Below are positions 47,118 through 58,919 of a stretch of DNA of 64,000 nucleotides, piece after piece. Position numbers and translations under genes: made by a program. Position 1 is the first letter of the stretch. Every line of letters begins with the position of its first letter. The notes beneath the pieces were generated by a model, which saw only the letters and a program-made list of their open reading frames with translations, was not told the origin of the DNA and did not search any database. The stretch covers positions 151,796,678 through 151,860,677 of the forward strand of contig OX578136.1 of NCBI GenBank assembly GCA_951213105.1, written 5' to 3'. Origin of the DNA: Amaurobius ferox (lineage: Eukaryota > Arthropoda > Arachnida > Araneae > Amaurobiidae).

Positions 47118-48950
47118 TTTAAGAACCATCAAACACATATGTTGACAGAAAGCAATAAATACACAACTTGCCTTTGTAGGTATATTTCTATTCATAAAAA
47201 AATGGCAACGCCAAACGTCGAGTCACGTGATAACTCGGGGAATAATAGAATTATATTCATAGGGAATACTCGAATTTCTGACACATTTAATTGTACTGCT
47301 TCATTCAGATAAAAATGGAATAGTAAAAGTATAAAAACATTAGAAAGTATTTTGAATGTGTTTTCCCTACATTCAAAAGAATAATTAGCTTACAGGCCGA
47401 TCACAAAAAAACCTGATATATAAATATTTATTTATTTTACTTAATAAAGGAGAAAAATCTTGAATAGTGATCTATAACATATTTAATCGTAACTGTGTAC
47501 CTTATCAGCAGATGTGCATCTTATGTCAGCCAGGAATTAAAAAATTGGAATTAACGTTTCAAAGTATATTTATAATGTATGAACTCATTTTTACAAGCTG
47601 CAATCACATGGTATATTTAAAAAACATTTTACTTTTCAATATGGTTAAGAGTATGTATTATTAAAGTGGAGTCTGATTTTGCTTGAGTTTTCCTTTTCAG
47701 TGACAAGTAGTTTTCTTAACAGTAAAGGTAAAAAGGAAATATTGATAAGACGAAAGACAAAGTCTAATCTCGCCATAACCCATGCGCAGTAAAAGAGAAT
47801 GTCTTTCATGTCGAACTTAGAAAAACTACCTCAGAGATAGGTTACGTGTATCAAAATCTTGAAAATCTACTTGCAAGACATTAACACGATACATAGGCAT
47901 AGATTGCCAGAAATTGACCATGGATTTGATCTTAAGCATAGATTGACCATGGATTTGATCTGACGACCTGCACGCGTCATAGATTGAAGTTCAAACTTCT
48001 AATATGCACTGATTTAGAAGGTGTGCTGATATGACTAAATATTCCAAATTTGTTTTGAAAGGCTGCTTATGCAAAACTAAAGTCTATAATATCAATGGAT
48101 CGGAGAACACGTTTAGTAAAAACGTCAATTTATTATCCATTTAGTTTGGCGGAATGAAACTCAATTATTAGCATCAAATGGTATTTGAAAAATCGGCATC
48201 CATTTAGAAAATGCTGTATTTTAAAACTGCTAAAATGGATGGATCTGCACAGATGGCTGAACAGACAGTCTTCAATATGTGACATTAGAAAGTAAATAAA
48301 CTGCAATTTGATTACATTCTAAACAGTTTATTTTCAGAATGTTCTATTAATGTGTCTTATAAAAGGCGTACTTCGCGCAATGAAAGAGAATTTTTTTGGA
48401 ATCCACATCGGTCATTTAATAATGATAGATGAGGAAATGTTTAATTTACAATAATATTAGTTATTTACTTTGTGATTAACTTAATTAAGAAATTATATAT
48501 ATATATATATATAATATTCTTATTTTAGTTTAGACGTGTTAAAATAGATAAAATATAAGTACATTGTTAAGTGAAGGACCAGACAAATCCGAGCTGCCAT
48601 AACAGAAATGTCGTTCCTGGACGACTTTCGATGCTTTGAAAATACTTTGCTAAGAATAGATATGATAAATGAATTTCATAAATTAAAAATATAATACACA
48701 TTTATTTGCCAGTGTTACCTATTTATATGTGAATTATTGAGTTTTCATATCTGATATGTAAAGTGTACCAAGTAGTAATATGTACTACTAAGTAGTCAGC
48801 GCGGACAGGGATACCTCGGGTCACCTGGATGTAAATAAATATTACGCAACTCCGTACCTTTCGATGCTTTGTAACCGCAACCTAATGTTGCGGTATGAAA
48901 TATCTTTCCCGCTAAAGCACATGTTAAAAGTGAAAATAAGTAAATAAACA
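47118..48950. other. AT-rich DNA, no gene recognised
   Basis: It includes a local duplication (catagattg(a)ccatggatttgatct near 47900-47960) and a TA run near 48495-48511. Confidence 0.45.
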
Positions 48951-48959
48951 ATTACGTAC

Positions 48960-49300
48960 CATTACTTTCTGATCGCCTGAGGGAGATAGCAGTTCCAATC
49001 AGTTGCAACGATCGACCCCCAAGGCCGCCGCTGCGGTTCGATCCACGGGCGGTGCGCCGAAGAGCACCCGGCTACTCGTTCGTCGTACTCGTCGTTGGCG
49101 ATGGACACATATTTAGCAATAAAGAACTATCCAAAAAGAATCGCAGATGCACGATAAAAAAATCCAGATTTATCTCGGGTTGTATAGAACGTTTCACTCG
49201 CTGACCGTTTATTCACTATCTACTAACAACTTCACAACACAAACAAGATCCACAACACACACACACTTCTCCACGTTCGCACACCAGGCGTCTGCGGCTT
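48960..49300 (-). other. Candidate noncoding first exon (minus strand)
   Basis: CG-rich sequence ends on the minus strand at a strong donor (taatg/gtacgt, GT at 48959-48958). No long frame lies between the island and the donor, as expected for a 5' UTR exon. The GATA exon at 13339 needs an upstream noncoding exon on this strand, and this is the best candidate seen. The link across about 35 kb is inference; the 3' boundary is better supported than the start site. Confidence 0.4.
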
Positions 49301-49520
49301 ATCGCTCGCGAGCAGATCGACGGCCGAGAGTTTGTGGGCGGTGCCACTCCATTACGTCACAGCACAGGCGGAGTCAATGTCTCCCAGACCACGCCTACAA
49401 AACGCTGATAAGACTGCATCGATAAAGAAGGCGGGGCTTTGTGAGACTGAATTCCCACCAATGGAAGAAAGATAGGGAGAGATCTGATTGGTCAAAGGGG
49501 GATGAAGATGGGGATGAGTC
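49301..49520 (-). promoter_or_regulatory. CpG-rich promoter-like region with GATA motifs
   Basis: It contains GC boxes (gggcgg 49336-49341, ggcggggc 49430-49437), a CRE-like tacgtca (49353-49359), CCAAT boxes on both strands (49458-49462; attgg 49487-49491), and WGATAR sites tgataa (49406-49411) and agatag (49470-49475). Further GATA sites lie in the adjoining exon candidate (49170-49175, 49216-49221, 48984-48989). This looks like a TATA-less promoter and hints at autoregulation by a GATA factor. Confidence 0.5.
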
Positions 49521-52500
49521 ATGCAAAGGAGACAAGCCGAGAAGGAGCTCGTTGTTGTAGGATTACAATTGAGTTTTCGAATCCCGTTTTTCTGAGCGTT
49601 TAGTGATTCACGGTGGGGTTGCTTTTTTATTGCTGATTTTTTGAGCGATAGTGGTCGATTATTCAATATACATTTAGCGTAAAAATTTATAAAGTTACAC
49701 TTAGAACTGCGATTTTTATGAAATTGAAAAAGCTATTTCGTTCAGTGTTACAATAGACAAAGATATGTACTTCTCCGTAGAAAGCAAAATTAATTTTTAA
49801 AGGTTAATTTACCCCCATTAATTTTGAACGCTAATAGATGATAATTTTGAAGAGAATTAGTAACAAAAAAGCAAATTTCGACATGTAGCGTAACGGCACT
49901 CCCACGATAATTAGGCCTTTTGTTATATTTTAAATGTTATTACACAAACACTACGTTTAAGAATGAGCTTCAATTTTCTTTAGACATTAATATATGGTGC
50001 TATGTCACTTTAAATATTTTTAACTTTGTATATTGAGACCTTAATGGTATTAGGATAGCAACGGTCCAGTTTAAACAATGGACATCGCACCCAAAATTAT
50101 TTCTTTATTTATGTAAATGTAGTTTTAGGCAGCACTTGCAGAAATAATTGGCAGATTAAATCCCGGCAAAATGTTTCCATTCAGATTCAAAATTAAATAT
50201 TAAAAAAACATTGATAAGAAACCAATCAATTTAAAGAAACAAATTTTTCATGTACAAAACAGACAGCACCTAATAATTTAATATGTGGTTTTTATGTTTA
50301 CGTCAAGTATTAGACGAAATCTCAGATGCATAGTTGAAAACCTAAGAGAAATAATACAGATTTTTGCTCAGATAATCATATAGAGCAACTATTAAATTTA
50401 ACTTTTAGTGTTATGATAAACGCTTAAGTCATACTAAAAGCCTGGCGTCAGTATTCGTTTTTGCAAGAAATATTTCAAAATATCTCAGTGATTATGCAAG
50501 AAATGAAAAAACAAGGAAAGGTAAGTCATTAAATAACAAAATATTCACCAGAAGAAATAAAAAAACATAAATAAGAGAAACAAAAAAAATTACAAACGAT
50601 GGATACAAAGTCAAAAATATACAATCTCATCAGGAGGCGTATACACATCTCAACTTTTAAAATCTTTTTTTAAATAAATAACTTCGAAACGATGTGTAAA
50701 AAGGATATTTTAAGCAACTAAGAATATCCAAAAAAACTTCAAATACAAGAAATCTAAAAAATAATAATAAATTTTAACCTTGAATGAAATATTTTTTATT
50801 TCATAGAATATAACTACTTATTCGCCTTGTGTTAAAATGGTAATCGAAATCCCGAACTGTTGCCACTCACATACGTATAAAGAGCAGTGTTGCCAAAGTA
50901 GTGTTAATGTTAGAATAAAAAGGATTAAGTATATTACATGAGATATGATAAGACATGTAGATGGAAGTAATAGAGATTTTTAATATCAACAGTGATGTGT
51001 TATGCAAGTGAAATATTAACGAACGATTAATTAAATAGTATGTGTGTTTAAAATTTATTTGTATATCTAAAATTTTTAACAGTACTTTTTGCTAAATAGA
51101 TACCTGGTAATTAGGTATTTTACTTACATTTTTAAGGTTTATTATAAACATTAAGACATTTTTTATTTGGTCATCTATGTATAGTTATATAAATTAAATT
51201 GTAATAATTTGCTAATATTGAAATTGAAGTACTTATATTATTAAACTTATTATATATGCCAATACATAGATTGAAGTTCAAAGAGTTAACATTATTAATT
51301 ACGGATTATTAATTAAATAGTAATTAAGTTATTTAGATTGGAATTCATTTATATGTTATTTGTGTCTGTAGTATAACTAGTATAGACAAATCAGATTATC
51401 AACATATCTATAAATTGAGTAATCAGTTGATGAAAATGTATATGCATAATAATGAAGATATAAATTAGACAATATACTGCTACTACAACTGCACTGAGGC
51501 CCACAAGAAATTTATAATTATAAATTATTACTTAGAAAAATATAGTTATTGAATAAAACAAGTGAAGAAGTTTAGGAAAATTTTGAATTTTAATATACTA
51601 CGTAATATATTCATTATAACGTGATAATATTGCATTATAAATGTCCTGCATATTTATATTATTAAAGAGATCTGTAAAATCAAAATTTTATAAATAATTA
51701 TTAGCCATCATTCCTAATTTATTAATTAGTTCTTTGTTGCTGTCTTGAATAAAATAGTTATTTCTAAAGGAGTAATAAAGACTATCAATTCGTTTAAACA
51801 ATTTAGTAATAATTAACTAGAACTAATAGTGTACATGTTACGGGTACTAGTAACTGTTTTAAAATTAAGTGGACTTTTATGAAATTTTTTGTTATCAAAA
51901 CAATATATTGAAATTTAAAGTATTTAGATTTTAAATTTAAATTCATTATATATATTAATTGTTTTATTTTTGATATAGTTTAATTTTGTTCTCAATTTAT
52001 CAAACATTGTATTTATATATATATATATAATACCATAGTTGTTAGAGGCTTTATTTACATATGTAATGATAATTTTTTTTTTAAAACTTATAATTGATTA
52101 TTTTGAATTGGTAATGTTATATTGTAACCTAGTCAGTTTTATACTACTACTAATTGAAAATTATATTAATTTTTAAATTGTATATTTTATGAATTTTAAA
52201 ATTGTATATTTTATAAATTTTAAAATATTATGTTTTCGCATATTGCACGCTTCTAATGGCTGTACATATTTACATGCTAGTTACTTAAGATTTATTTAGG
52301 TATAAGGTAATTAATTTCAAAGTAACTGAAAGGTTACTACCAGTGAGCAATTTAAATTTTGTATCATTTGACATTACATTTAAAAAAAATTCTTCTTAAT
52401 ATTTATCGTTACACAATTATTATCTACCTCAGCAATAGTATCTCTACATGTTGTATTATGGTTTAATGTGAATGGTGTTGATATTTCATTTTAATTAAAT

Positions 52501-52654
52501 ATGTTTTTTCCTAATGGTTTTGTTATTAATTGGCAATAATTAATTGCAATTATTAAATAGATCATTAAAGTTAATAGAATTATAAATGGCATACTTAAAT
52601 GAAATTACGCAGTAAGAATTAAAAGATTGATTATTACAATGATGTTTACTCATG
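49521..52654. other. Very AT-rich gene-free stretch
   Basis: No coding frame or recognised element. Short A/T duplications occur (e.g. attttaaaattgtatatttt near 52190) and a TA run near 52015-52029. Confidence 0.6.
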
Positions 52655-52656
52655 TA

Positions 52657-54080
52657 CACTACCAGACACAGAAAATGCAACACCATGAAAGACTAAATAG
52701 AGTGATGATAAAGGGCACACAGACTGAGATGGCATATATAAATAAGTGATGTTAATTCTAGAACGTTAACGCAATACAGTAATAGCATAGACAGGGTGGT
52801 CAGTAAGCAGTAGGACCACTTCTTGCGGCGATACAAGCAGCAATCTTAGAGGAACATATGCAATGAGCGTGTGGATAGTTTCCTGAGGGATGGATGACCT
52901 TAAGCCTTTAACCCTCCTCCACGGGTCTCCCCTGTTTGAGGCGGGGACAGGGCAGTTAAACGACTACCAATCACGTCCCATACATGCTCGATAGGTGAGG
53001 GATTTGGAAACAGGGGAGGCCAAGGAAGTACCTGGATACCTTGAAGGGCTTGTCTGTTGATAATTGCTGTGTCTGCTAATAGTTGTCGTGTCTGTTGATA
53101 GTCCCTCGTTATCCTGCTGGAACAGCATTTTATAACAGTGAATGCAGGACAATGCAACCGGCCGCAGCACCTCATCCATATATCGTCGTGCCGTCATTAT
53201 GTCTCTGATACGAACCAGAGGTGACCGGCTATTGAAGCCGATGGTATCCTAGACTATGATGCCACGTTGTCGAACATTGTGGCGTTCAACAGTCGCAACA
53301 GGATTGGATCTGCTTCCAAATCGCTTCCAGACTGTCACACGGCGACTGTTATTTGACAAACAGAACTAAGACTCGTCGTTGAACACTACCCTGTCCCATT
53401 CAGTCGTCCAAGAAGCTCGGGCCCGCGCGACACCATTGTAATTTCTCACGTCTGCGGAAGTCTTCGTAAAGGACTGTTTGAGTGCAAGCCGATTTCTGCC
53501 AATCGTCGGGAAACTGTTCTCGCTGATATTGAAACATCCAATGTACCCTGCAAATTCTGCAGAATGGCGACAGTCGTCGTTTGTGAGGCCGCCACCACAT
53601 ACCTTCGAATGCGTCGATCGACGCGTGTTGTCGTACGTCTGGATGGACCTGTACCACTGCGACGATTCACATGCCCTTCTTCAATCCATCTTCTCCAAAT
53701 CCTTTGCACAGTGGACGCATCTACGCGTGTTTCAGCGGCGATACACCGGTACGACTACTCAACCGTACGTAGGCCTAAAATGAATCCCGTCGCACGATCG
53801 TCCAAATGCTGAAAAGGACTTCGACGTCGTCGGCCAGGCATCTCTTCAACACGCGTCTTCTGAAACGAGAAACAGCTCGGAAAACGACTTTCCGTAGGCG
53901 ACAGAGAGTAACAACTGTTGGTTCATCTGCCGTTTCCATCCCTTTTATCCCGTGCTCTAATCACGTGACCTACTTGCATTTCAGATCATTTGCGTACATC
54001 AACCAGCTGCGTTTGTCTCGCAATTTGCATAATTATACGGCCAAAACTTCATGGTGTTGCATTTTCTATGTCTGGTAGTG
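52657..54080 (-). mobile_element. Complete but inactive Tc1-like transposon (1424 bp)
   Basis: Inverted ends of 33 bases (52657-52689 and 54048-54080) differ at one position, and each is flanked by TA, the expected target duplication. The interior is CG-richer and encodes a broken transposase on the minus strand. Length fits Tc1 elements (about 1.3-1.7 kb). The near-identical ends suggest fairly recent movement, apparently driven by another copy. Confidence 0.93.
52900..53841 (-). pseudogene. Tc1-like (DD34E) transposase, disrupted
   Basis: The frame starts at 53841 (MPGRRRRSPF), has an in-frame TAG at 53757-53755, then a helix-turn-helix DNA-binding region (VQRIWRRWIEEGHVNRRSGTG..., ending near 53446). 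After a frameshift come REKLQWCRAGPSF and the first Asp motif (FNDES, followed by another stop), then FQQDN with the second Asp, then LPWPPLFPNPSPIEHVWD with the catalytic Glu. At least two stops and several frameshifts make it nonfunctional. The opposite-strand frames here are shadows. Confidence 0.88.
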
Positions 54081-54910
54081 TATGTATGTAAATAGTTAGC
54101 TCTTGTGATCAGTAAATCATAAAGAAAAAATATGATTAAATTGCGTTTTAAGTAAATTTAATAGAAGATAGCAGAAATATCATTTTTTATAGAAGCGAAG
54201 ATTCAGGATTAAATGGATTTCCAATTGAAAACACTATGAAATTCCTAATCGAAGTATTTATATGAAAAAATAATTCTACTAAAAATGTTGTTTATTTTCA
54301 ATTTCTTGTATAATAGTTTTTCTCTCGAACTTTCATATAGCTCGCCCCATCCCCACATTCCGGGGTTTTGCGATATGGTGATTCTACCCTTGGTTGACTG
54401 TATTATTTACAACGTTGTCATATCTAGCATTTAATTGCTATATTTAGAAATTATTGCATATTTACGTGAAAAAAAAATTACAAACTAAAAACTAATACAA
54501 AACACATAAAAACTAGTACAAAATACGCTCTGCGCTCTAGTTACTAGTTAGTTGTTCCTCATATTTAATAATTGTTAAATGTATCAATACCTACTGATGA
54601 CATTTAACAATTATTTGGTGCTTTTAATGAACTGCTTATTCTGTTACTAATAAAGTATTTAAATTCCAGATTAAAGGATAAGTTGTAATATATTTTATGC
54701 TGCACTACAGAAATCAATAAGAAACCAGTAATTCTCAAACTTTTCTTCACCGCGTCTCATCATAGCAGAGCGATTAGTCTCCCTCCAGTCTATAAATTGA
54801 TCTCGTGGCCCAAATGCAACAACTAAAATTTTTGTCTTGACACATACTGAATTTTTCTGCCAAACTGACTTATGAACGTACCACAGAGTCCGTAGCACTG
54901 GACCGTAACA
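54081..54910. other. AT-rich DNA with hairpin and hAT-like end
   Basis: A 16-base perfect inverted repeat (54567-54582 with 54600-54615, 17-base loop) lies here. At 54726 cagtaattctcaaacttttc resembles a hAT terminus, with no matching partner found. Confidence 0.4.
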
Positions 54911-55546
54911 TTTATGGCACTGTTTACTATAAAAAGTCTAAAATTTAAAAAGATAAGAAATTGTGAAAGCCAGCATGGATGAGAATAAATTAATAAGAAG
55001 ATAATTTAATAAGAAATTATTTCAACATTAATACCACTAAAAATATCACGTTTAAGGACTAAATTTAGGAAAATGGGGTCCAGGATCCCTGTAGATACTT
55101 TTGAGAGTCCCAAACTAAACTTTTAAAAATTTATATGTGCTATCCACTGTAAATAAATGTTCATAGCAAATTATATTTAAAAGAAATCTGGAAATCATAA
55201 ATTTTTTAATTAACACAAATTGTAAGCTCATTTTGGTGCATAGATAATATTTCTAGGGCTAGTAAAAAAAAAAAAAAAAAATTACAATAAAAATTAACAA
55301 CTGGTGAATTCCATTTATTGAATTTTTATTTAGAAGATTTTTCCAATCGAAGGAATATATTTATAAATTTTACCCTTTTATGAAAATTCTCTGGTAAATA
55401 ATATCCTACTAAACAACGTGATTGATGATTCTCTATTTGAATCTAAACAATGTTATAACAAATTTATTCTTATCCATGCTGACTTTCACAATTTCTTAAT
55501 TTTTAAAATTTTATATTTTTTATAGTAAACAGTGGCGTGCCATAAA
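54911..55546. repeat. Fold-back structure 1, ~80-bp arms
   Basis: 54911-54992 and the reverse complement of 55469-55546 match over about 80 bases (tttatggca...ctgtttactataaaaa, then aagaaattgtgaaag(c/t)cagc). The right arm has five extra bases (cgcca-like). Similarity seems to go on outward through ggtccag. The centre is AT-rich and unremarkable. Confidence 0.75.
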
Positions 55547-55627
55547 TTCCAAGGTCCAGGTTCTGATTACATATTTCTCAAATGAATATGGAAACTTGTT
55601 ACAAAAAATCAAACTCTTATTTGTAAA

Positions 55628-56583
55628 ATAAACACTTACAGAACGTCTTTGATGAAAGCAATCATATGTCAGTTAGGTGACTGGAATTCTTTCGAGGATG
55701 TTATAACACCCCTACTTCAGGCTAATGCGTGCTTATTAAACAATAAGAAAGAACTGCGGCGAGGCATGTGATGACCAATTCAAAATAGAGCTAGAACACA
55801 CACTGCGCCATAATTCGCATGTGGATGGTAGCAACCATAAAAGAAACCACCATAAACACACCACCACGAGCCGATAAAGAGTCCCTCCCCCGCCCATGGA
55901 AACGCCATGGGACCAGGTTCTGAAAATAAAATCTGAAATGAGATTAAAAATCAAGAGAGAAAAAATATGTGACCCGTTGAATTATAATGGTACATCTACA
56001 TATTTTCTCTTTGATTTTAAATATTATTCCAATGCTTCAGATTTCAATTACAAAACTTGCTCCCCTCGTCTTCGTGAGTTTCTTTGGGATATATATATTT
56101 TAGGTCGTATCTTTAGGATAGCTACGGGGGGCATAGACATGTATAGGTCTATCTTTTACGTCTATGGGATCTATGGGCATAGACATGTATAGGTCTATCT
56201 TTTACGTCTATGGGATCTATGGGCATAGACATGTATAGGTCTATCTTTTACGTCTATGAGATCTATGGGCATAGACATGTATAGGTCTATCTTTTACGTC
56301 CATGGGATTCTTTATCGGCCTGTGGGGATGTGTTTATGGTTGTTTTTTCGATGGTTGATACCACCAACATGCGAATATTTCCTGTGTGTGTTTCGTCTGG
56401 TTCTATTTTAAATTGCTCATCGCGTGCCTCGCCGCAGTTCGTTCTTAGCTGTTGTTAAGGGCGCATACTGTTCTAACTGTTTTCTGTTTGGCCTGAAAAA
56501 AAGGGCCTTACAATTCCCTCGAAACAATTCCAGTCACCTAACTGGCATACTTGCTCTCATCCAGAAAGTTCTGTAAGTGTTTA
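55628..56583. repeat. Fold-back structure 2, ~270-bp arms
   Basis: 55628-55900 and the reverse complement of about 56305-56583 align with moderate divergence: ataaacacttacagaac at the outer tip, cagttaggtgactggaatt, gaactgcggcgaggca, attcgcatgt(g/t)g, aaccataaacacac and ccgataaagaatcccatgg. The loop holds a fourfold 46-bp minisatellite. No transposase is seen. Confidence 0.82.
56129..56309. repeat. 46-bp minisatellite, four units
   Basis: Units start at 56129, 56175, 56221 and 56267 with period exactly 46 and almost no divergence (one change in unit 3; unit 4 ends differently). Each unit contains catagac and gtctatg, so it can fold internally. Confidence 0.95.
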
Positions 56584-57535
56584 TGAAAAGTTCTATATAT
56601 TTTTATTCAATGTATACAGTAAAATGTGTCCTTCGAATTTTGAGTCACAATTTGTTTCAGAACAATTTCTTTCATTGCTATTATTTCTTTTAATTAGTAC
56701 TTGTTGAAACATCCAACTAAACAGTTTCATTTAAAATGGTAGAAAATTCACTATGCTTCATCGAATACCGAATGTAAGGAAGCTGTTTCTTCCCATACAT
56801 ATGCGCAGTCATTTTCGCAAGAAAATAATTGTCTCTTTCTCATTGTGAAAACGAACTTCTATCAAGTATGCAGTTTGTTTAATTATTTAAAATCTTATTT
56901 CTGATAGACATTGAATTTTTAATTGAAAATTTAAAATGGAAAATCTATAAAAGATGAAGTCATAGGTGGCGCCACGGGGGGGGGGGTAGTGGGTTGCTAG
57001 GGGTGCTTCAGCATCCCCATTACAAATTGCGCAAACACTCATTTTTACTTAAACAATTGCCCCTTATTCCAACAATTTTTAGTGTCTCTCTCTCTCTCTC
57101 TCTCTCCCCTCTCTCTCTTCTAAAATTGTTATTTTATTTATTATTTTTACAGATTCATAAGTCTAAGATCAGATATTTTTAGGGTTTCTGGCTAGACCCA
57201 GTTCCAAATGACTGCATATGCGCAAGTCTTCAATAAAGACATCTGTCTTGAATTCTCGCCTATCGCGAAAAAATTCAGAGACGGTTAGTTTCGTATCAAG
57301 TTTGGCAAAACATTGTCAATATTCCATTGGCGTCTGTGCTAGCGTGTTCGTAGTTTTCGAATTTCTTTCTATTTAGTATTTTTTTACGAATTAAGACCAT
57401 GGCTATATATATCATGCATGGTTGTATCATGTCGGTGGACAAAATATAATGAATTAAAATTCCACAAGTAAACTATTCATTATTTTTAAACTATACATGC
57501 TTTGCATGAGCTCCCCCAATGTATAGCACACCCCA
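56584..57535. other. AT-rich DNA with CT microsatellite
   Basis: CT repeat at about 57083-57118. A G-run lies at 56978-56986. No gene recognised. Confidence 0.5.
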
Positions 57536-57539
57536 ATTA

Positions 57540-57890
57540 TGAAAGCCTGGCTCGGCGCCGCATATAAATGAAGTGTAAATATGGTGGAGAACTAGCATCC
57601 TGTGGATGAGGCCAATGAATGGGTTATCAACCCGCTTTCATACCCCCAATGGACCCTGGAATATATTGCTGTCCAGTTAGAAAATCTGAGAAACTATTAC
57701 TATAGTTCGCCATACGTTTTGGTTGAGTTCGAAAACCATTAGTCCAGTCGACAGAGAACCGAGTATGTGTGGCGCCGCCATTACTTCTTGCAACCCAGGG
57801 GTGTTGACAAATTTGTCCTTCCCCAAACAAAGATAAGAACTCCCTAATTTGTCTCTGTATGCCTTCATGGAAATCCTTGTCCCAGGGAGC
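57540..57890 (-). other. Coding-like segment of unknown identity
   Basis: Two overlapping minus frames look protein-like: one from about 57868 (MKAYRDKLGSSYLCLGKDKF...) and one running to 57627 (…NGGATHTRFSVDWTNGFRT…GGMKAG, stop). Their overlap suggests at most one is real, or that a frameshift joins parts. The segment is GC-richer than its flanks. No domain recognised; an old transposon fragment is the likeliest explanation. Confidence 0.25.
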
Positions 57891-58837
57891 CCTTTTTAAA
57901 GAAGAGAGGAAAGCATAGACTTATCTAGTAAATGCTTTAAAAATAGGGGAGAATAAAAGAAATAGAAAAAAGAAAAAAAAAACAGACACTGTCTTCGTTT
58001 TTACGACAGGGCAGTACACTGTCTCAGCAGGCCAAAAATATCGGACAATCGATTTCGGAAAAGTCGTCTCATTATCTCTTCTGTACTTTTTACAACTTCC
58101 AGTGTCAACATAAAAAGAGAATTCATTTCTTTTTATATTTTATCTAATCTTTTACAACCCATTAAGATTAGTGCGTAAAATGGTTTAAGTGCATATCGAA
58201 ACAGGCTGTGATAAGAAGAAGCAATCATACACAGTCCAAAAAATGTTTTGTACATAAATCTAATCTTTGGAAACAATTTTTTTCCCATGTCATCTTTGAT
58301 ATGTAAGCATCCAATGAAGCAATTTCGAGGTATGGTTGGTCTTGTCGAGCTGTCCACCTCTTATGCTACTCCCTCAAGATTCCCTCATAGTCATTGTAGG
58401 ACATGTCCGGTGATAAAAATGTTAGACAAAGGTAGGATATTTGTTTCAAAAGCTGGACAAAGTTATGTGCACATTTTGCTTTTGGAATAAACAGGTAGGA
58501 TACTAAGAAGAAATTTCCAATCTGTTAAAAAATTATGTAAATTTTCTAAAAATGGAATATTTCTTCTTTAAATTCAGATCAGGATTAAAATAAGGCAGGG
58601 ACCTTTGAGACATGGGCTCAGGTGCCCTTTAAAAAATCCAGCAATCAATTATTTACTTCTTATATAATTTTTAAAATTATGTAATAAATTTATTTATTTA
58701 ATTACTAAATATAAATTACATTTGGAATAAAATATTATATTTCCCATTATTTTCTATTATCCTATTACTTTTCCCCAGGAAAACTTCCTTTATAAATGTT
58801 GAAAAAAAATGAAGTAATTTCAATATGAGCAGGATTC

Positions 58838-58916
58838 TACATTTAATTTACGTGTAAATTAAATGTAAATTAAGACATGTCTAATTCTACATTTTCATAT
58901 CTGAAAATGTAGAATT
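58838..58916. repeat. Two adjacent perfect hairpins
   Basis: 58838-58851 pairs with 58854-58867 (14-base arms). 58883-58897 pairs with 58902-58916 (15-base arms, 4-base loop; with one indel the stem extends to gtctaa/ttagac). Both arms contain a ctacattt motif, so the hairpins may be related. Confidence 0.8.
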
Positions 58917-58919
58917 TAG

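Noticed and set aside
53478..54078. Several plus-strand frames of 80-100 codons
   Set aside because: They are antisense to the Tc1-like transposase and carry no transposase motifs.
56129..56309. CRISPR-like or protein-coding repeats
   Set aside because: Units are contiguous without spacers and no frame remains meaningful; it is a minisatellite.
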